Assembly: GCA_017521775.1 (NCBI GenBank)
Contig: JAFXBO010000168.1
Span: 1-8,604, forward strand
Length of the DNA: 8,604 bases
Direction of reading: 5' to 3'
Origin: Clostridia bacterium
Lineage (GTDB): Bacteria; Bacillota; Clostridia; UBA1381
Part shown: positions 6,604 to 8,604 of the stretch, piece by piece
Position numbering within the stretch: position 1 is the stretch's first letter
How the letters are laid out: each line of letters opens with the position of its first letter
Translations under genes and position numbers: made by a program
The notes under the pieces: generated by a model
Told to the model about the DNA's origin: nothing
Databases searched by the model: none
Seen by the model: the letters and a program-made list of their open reading frames with translations, nothing else

Positions 6604-8463
6604 ATGAAACGATTAAAAAGAATAATATGTCTTGCCTGTGCTGTTAGTGTCAGTACTTCTTTCTTAACAGTGTCAGCAAAACAGACAACATACAGCGATT
6701 TAAATTCTGATTACGAATGTTATCATCCGGTTATGAGACTCAGTGAATTAGAGATTATAAATGGTTATGAGGATAATACTTATAGACCTTGGAATAATGT
6801 GACAAGGGCGGAGTTTTGCAAGATTGTTGTTGCTATGATGGATAAAACCGAAGAGGCAAAAACAATTTCAGCCTCATCTGCTTTTTATGATGTAAATGCT
6901 GTTAAATGGTGCATTCCATATGTCAACTATCTCACAAAAAACAATATTATAAAAGGCTATGCGGATGCAACCTTCAAGCCGAACAATATAATAACTTATG
7001 CAGAAGCCGTAACAATTCTTTTAAGAGTTTCAGGCTATAGTGAAGAACAGGTAGGCTATAGCTGGCCTGCAAACTACATAAACAAGGCAGAGGATTTGAA
7101 GATTGCAGGGAATATGAAGTTTTCGCCAAACGATGCTGTCACAAGAGCTGCTACAGCAATAATGGTTGATAATGTTATGTTCACCAATATTGATGGTTCT
7201 CAAGGAGTTACCCCTGTTCGTGCAACAAAGAATTACACATTAGCAGATAAATACCTTGAGGGAATTGCCATTGACTATGATGATTTAACAGTATATAAGG
7301 ACAATAAAACTGTTACAGTTGCCGATATTGAGATTAATGATGTTGTTTATTATAATACCAGGACAAATACAATGGATATTTACAATAAAAAGGTTACAGG
7401 TATATATAATGAGGCAATTCCGTCAAAAGCATATGTGACAAGCGTTGATGTTGGAGGAAATGTTTATAGCATAAACCAAAGGGTAAGCACATCAAAGCTT
7501 GATGCATCACAGGGAAGCTTTAAAATCGGAGAAAGAGTTACACTCCTGTTAGGGGAAAATGATGAGGTTTGCTTTGCAGTTGAATTGGATGATATGACAT
7601 CATTTGATTATGGAATTTTGATGGATGGCTATAAGGAAACAGCTGATAGTGGGGAGAATAAAGGTTCAACTCAAACGATAGTAAAAATGATGATGGGTGA
7701 TGGGAATATATATGAATATAAAGCCACAAGCACATATTCAAATCATATCGGAGAGCTGATGAAAATTTCCTATGATAACGGATTTGTCTCACTAAAGAGC
7801 GTTTCTTCATCTAAAAACTATGGGGAAATCAACAAATCAAAACGAACAATCGGTGGAAAGACATTCTTAAAGGATGGTGTTATTTTTAACAGAGTTTCAG
7901 ACGAGGGTGAAGCTTTGGAAATTGAGGTTGTTGATTTTAATGAATTGGATGTTAATAAAATAGATATAAGCCAGCTAATTGCATCTGTTGATGTAAATGC
8001 ATTTGGGGATATTGCAGTTATGTATGTCTGTGATATGCCGAGTTCATATCAGTATGGTCTTTTGAGGGACTATGAACCATCAGGTAATGGAGAAACATCC
8101 TCGGGAATATATACAATTTACAATGATTCAAAAGCTGTAAGCTATCCAAGTGATATAAGAGCAAATGTTTCAGGTGCAGTTGCATACAGACTATCAAATG
8201 GTAAAATCACAGATATAAAAAGCCTCAAAAAAATTGACTCAGCAAGCTCAATAGGAGCAATAGATGGTGGAAGAATTATGATAAATTCCAAAATTTATGA
8301 AATAGCAGGCGATGTTGAGATTATAGACATAAACAGTACTTCCTGCAGGACTATTTCACTTGATGAGCTTATTAAAAGCAAGGTTTTGGGTGTTACCCTG
8401 TACTCTATGCAAGATAATTCCGATAATGCAGTTATAAGGGTTGTAACAGTAAGTTTGAAATGA
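6604..8463 (+). CDS. Secreted S-layer homology (SLH) domain protein, unknown C-terminal function
   Basis: A 619-residue exported protein expected to sit on the cell wall. A signal peptide (residues 1-25) has a basic start, a hydrophobic core and a cleavage motif VSA before K26. Three SLH repeats follow at about 30-79, 93-147 and 153-198, and would bind secondary wall polymer. Repeat 1 has the canonical GYEDNTYRP and VTRAE. Repeat 2 has GYADATFKP and TYAE. Repeat 3 is the most divergent, with VTRAA. The remaining 420 residues (about 205-617) are beta-rich and match no enzyme family I recognise. They appear to be built from repeated units, with YGILMDGY near 336 and YGLLRDYE near 484 as corresponding points. 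There is no C-terminal aromatic residue or long coiled coil, which argues against an OmpM-like porin. Starting 17 bp after the permease with AAAGGA at 6590-6595, it is most likely the last gene of the exporter operon. It ends with TGATAA stops. Confidence 0.9.
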   Translation: MKRLKRIICLACAVSVSTSFLTVSAKQTTYSDLNSDYECYHPVMRLSELEIINGYEDNTYRPWNNVTRAEFCKIVVAMMDKTEEAKTISASSAFYDVNAVKWCIPYVNYLTKNNIIKGYADATFKPNNIITYAEAVTILLRVSGYSEEQVGYSWPANYINKAEDLKIAGNMKFSPNDAVTRAATAIMVDNVMFTNIDGSQGVTPVRATKNYTLADKYLEGIAIDYDDLTVYKDNKTVTVADIEINDVVYYNTRTNTMDIYNKKVTGIYNEAIPSKAYVTSVDVGGNVYSINQRVSTSKLDASQGSFKIGERVTLLLGENDEVCFAVELDDMTSFDYGILMDGYKETADSGENKGSTQTIVKMMMGDGNIYEYKATSTYSNHIGELMKISYDNGFVSLKSVSSSKNYGEINKSKRTIGGKTFLKDGVIFNRVSDEGEALEIEVVDFNELDVNKIDISQLIASVDVNAFGDIAVMYVCDMPSSYQYGLLRDYEPSGNGETSSGIYTIYNDSKAVSYPSDIRANVSGAVAYRLSNGKITDIKSLKKIDSASSIGAIDGGRIMINSKIYEIAGDVEIIDINSTSCRTISLDELIKSKVLGVTLYSMQDNSDNAVIRVVTVSLK

Positions 8464-8470
8464 TAAAGAT

Positions 8471-8504
8471 GTGTCGGCAAGTTTTATTGCCGACATATTT
8501 TTTT
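8471..8504 (+). terminator. Rho-independent terminator of the exporter-SLH operon
   Basis: TGTCGGCAA (8472-8480) pairs perfectly with TTGCCGACA (8487-8495) around a 6-nt loop, followed after two bases by TTTTTTT (8498-8504). It lies 8 bp after the SLH stop and fits a strong intrinsic terminator. Confidence 0.93.
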
Positions 8505-8505
8505 C

Positions 8506-8539
8506 TTGCTTTTTTTATTTTTAAATAGTATAATATAAT
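8506..8539 (+). promoter_or_regulatory. Promoter of the downstream gene, tandem -10 hexamers
   Basis: TTGCTT (8506-8511) is followed after 17 bp by TATAAT (8529-8534). A second TATAAT (8534-8539) overlaps it by one base and gives an alternative 22-bp spacer, which is less favourable. The -35 box starts immediately after the T-tract of the preceding terminator, so the two elements are packed end to end. Confidence 0.75.
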
Positions 8540-8573
8540 GAGTGTTATGTTTAATATAAAAGAGGAGATAAAA

Positions 8574-8604
8574 ATGAGAAAAAGAATTCTTGGATTACTT
8601 ATTA
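8574..8604 (+). CDS. Start of a gene for a probable exported protein, cut by window edge
   Basis: An ATG at 8574 is preceded by GAGGAG (8562-8567) and a good promoter, and opens MRKRILGLLI before the window ends. A basic start followed by hydrophobic residues resembles a signal peptide or membrane anchor. Only ten codons are visible, so function cannot be given. It has its own promoter and is separated from the SLH gene by a terminator, so it is not part of the exporter operon. Confidence 0.65.
   Translation, partial: MRKRILGLLI

Noticed and set aside
6604..8463. SLH protein as an OmpM-like outer-membrane tether of a diderm Firmicute
   Set aside because: It has three SLH domains rather than one, no long coiled coil, no convincing beta-barrel porin ending, and no C-terminal aromatic residue. 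The window shows no other outer-membrane gene.

Overview
The window looks like chromosome from a low-GC, monoderm Firmicute, most likely an anaerobic member of the class Clostridia. The base composition is AT-rich. Promoters follow the sigma-A consensus and ribosome binding sites are strong AAGGAGG sequences 8 nt from the start. There is a fermentative phosphate acetyltransferase and a cell-surface protein with SLH repeats. The genus cannot be named from the sequence. I saw no tRNA, rRNA, CRISPR array, insertion sequence or attachment site, and no gene-free stretch exceeds about 165 bp.

Layout. The left edge holds phosphate acetyltransferase (pta) on the minus strand, with its C-terminus cut off by the window edge. 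It diverges from a HAD-family phosphatase on the plus strand. Both have near-consensus promoters in a 164-bp shared intergenic region. Next is the ribosomal pair rplM-rpsI, with its own promoter, a short leader and a strong intrinsic terminator.

From about 2855 to 8504 lies the most interesting part, a four-gene plus-strand operon: membrane fusion (adaptor) protein, MacB/LolD-type ABC ATPase, MacB-like FtsX-family permease, and a secreted protein with three N-terminal SLH domains. The genes are joined by a 4-bp gap, a 4-bp ATGA overlap and a 17-bp gap. The operon has one recognisable promoter at the front and one strong terminator at the end. After it, a new promoter leads into the first 10 codons of another gene, which starts like an exported protein.

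How the genes work together. The ATPase and permease form a mechanotransmission-type ABC transporter. The adaptor would extend from the membrane into the cell wall zone. The SLH protein would bind secondary wall polymer on the outside. Two things are unusual. The adaptor is about 590 residues long because it carries two consecutive barrel-sandwich/hairpin/beta-barrel modules, and it ends in a Met/Gly-rich tail. The wall-anchored SLH protein is co-transcribed with it. An attractive but untested reading is a wall-spanning export or sensing machine in a cell without an outer membrane, in which the SLH protein is a docking partner or the cargo. The rest of the window is ordinary housekeeping DNA.
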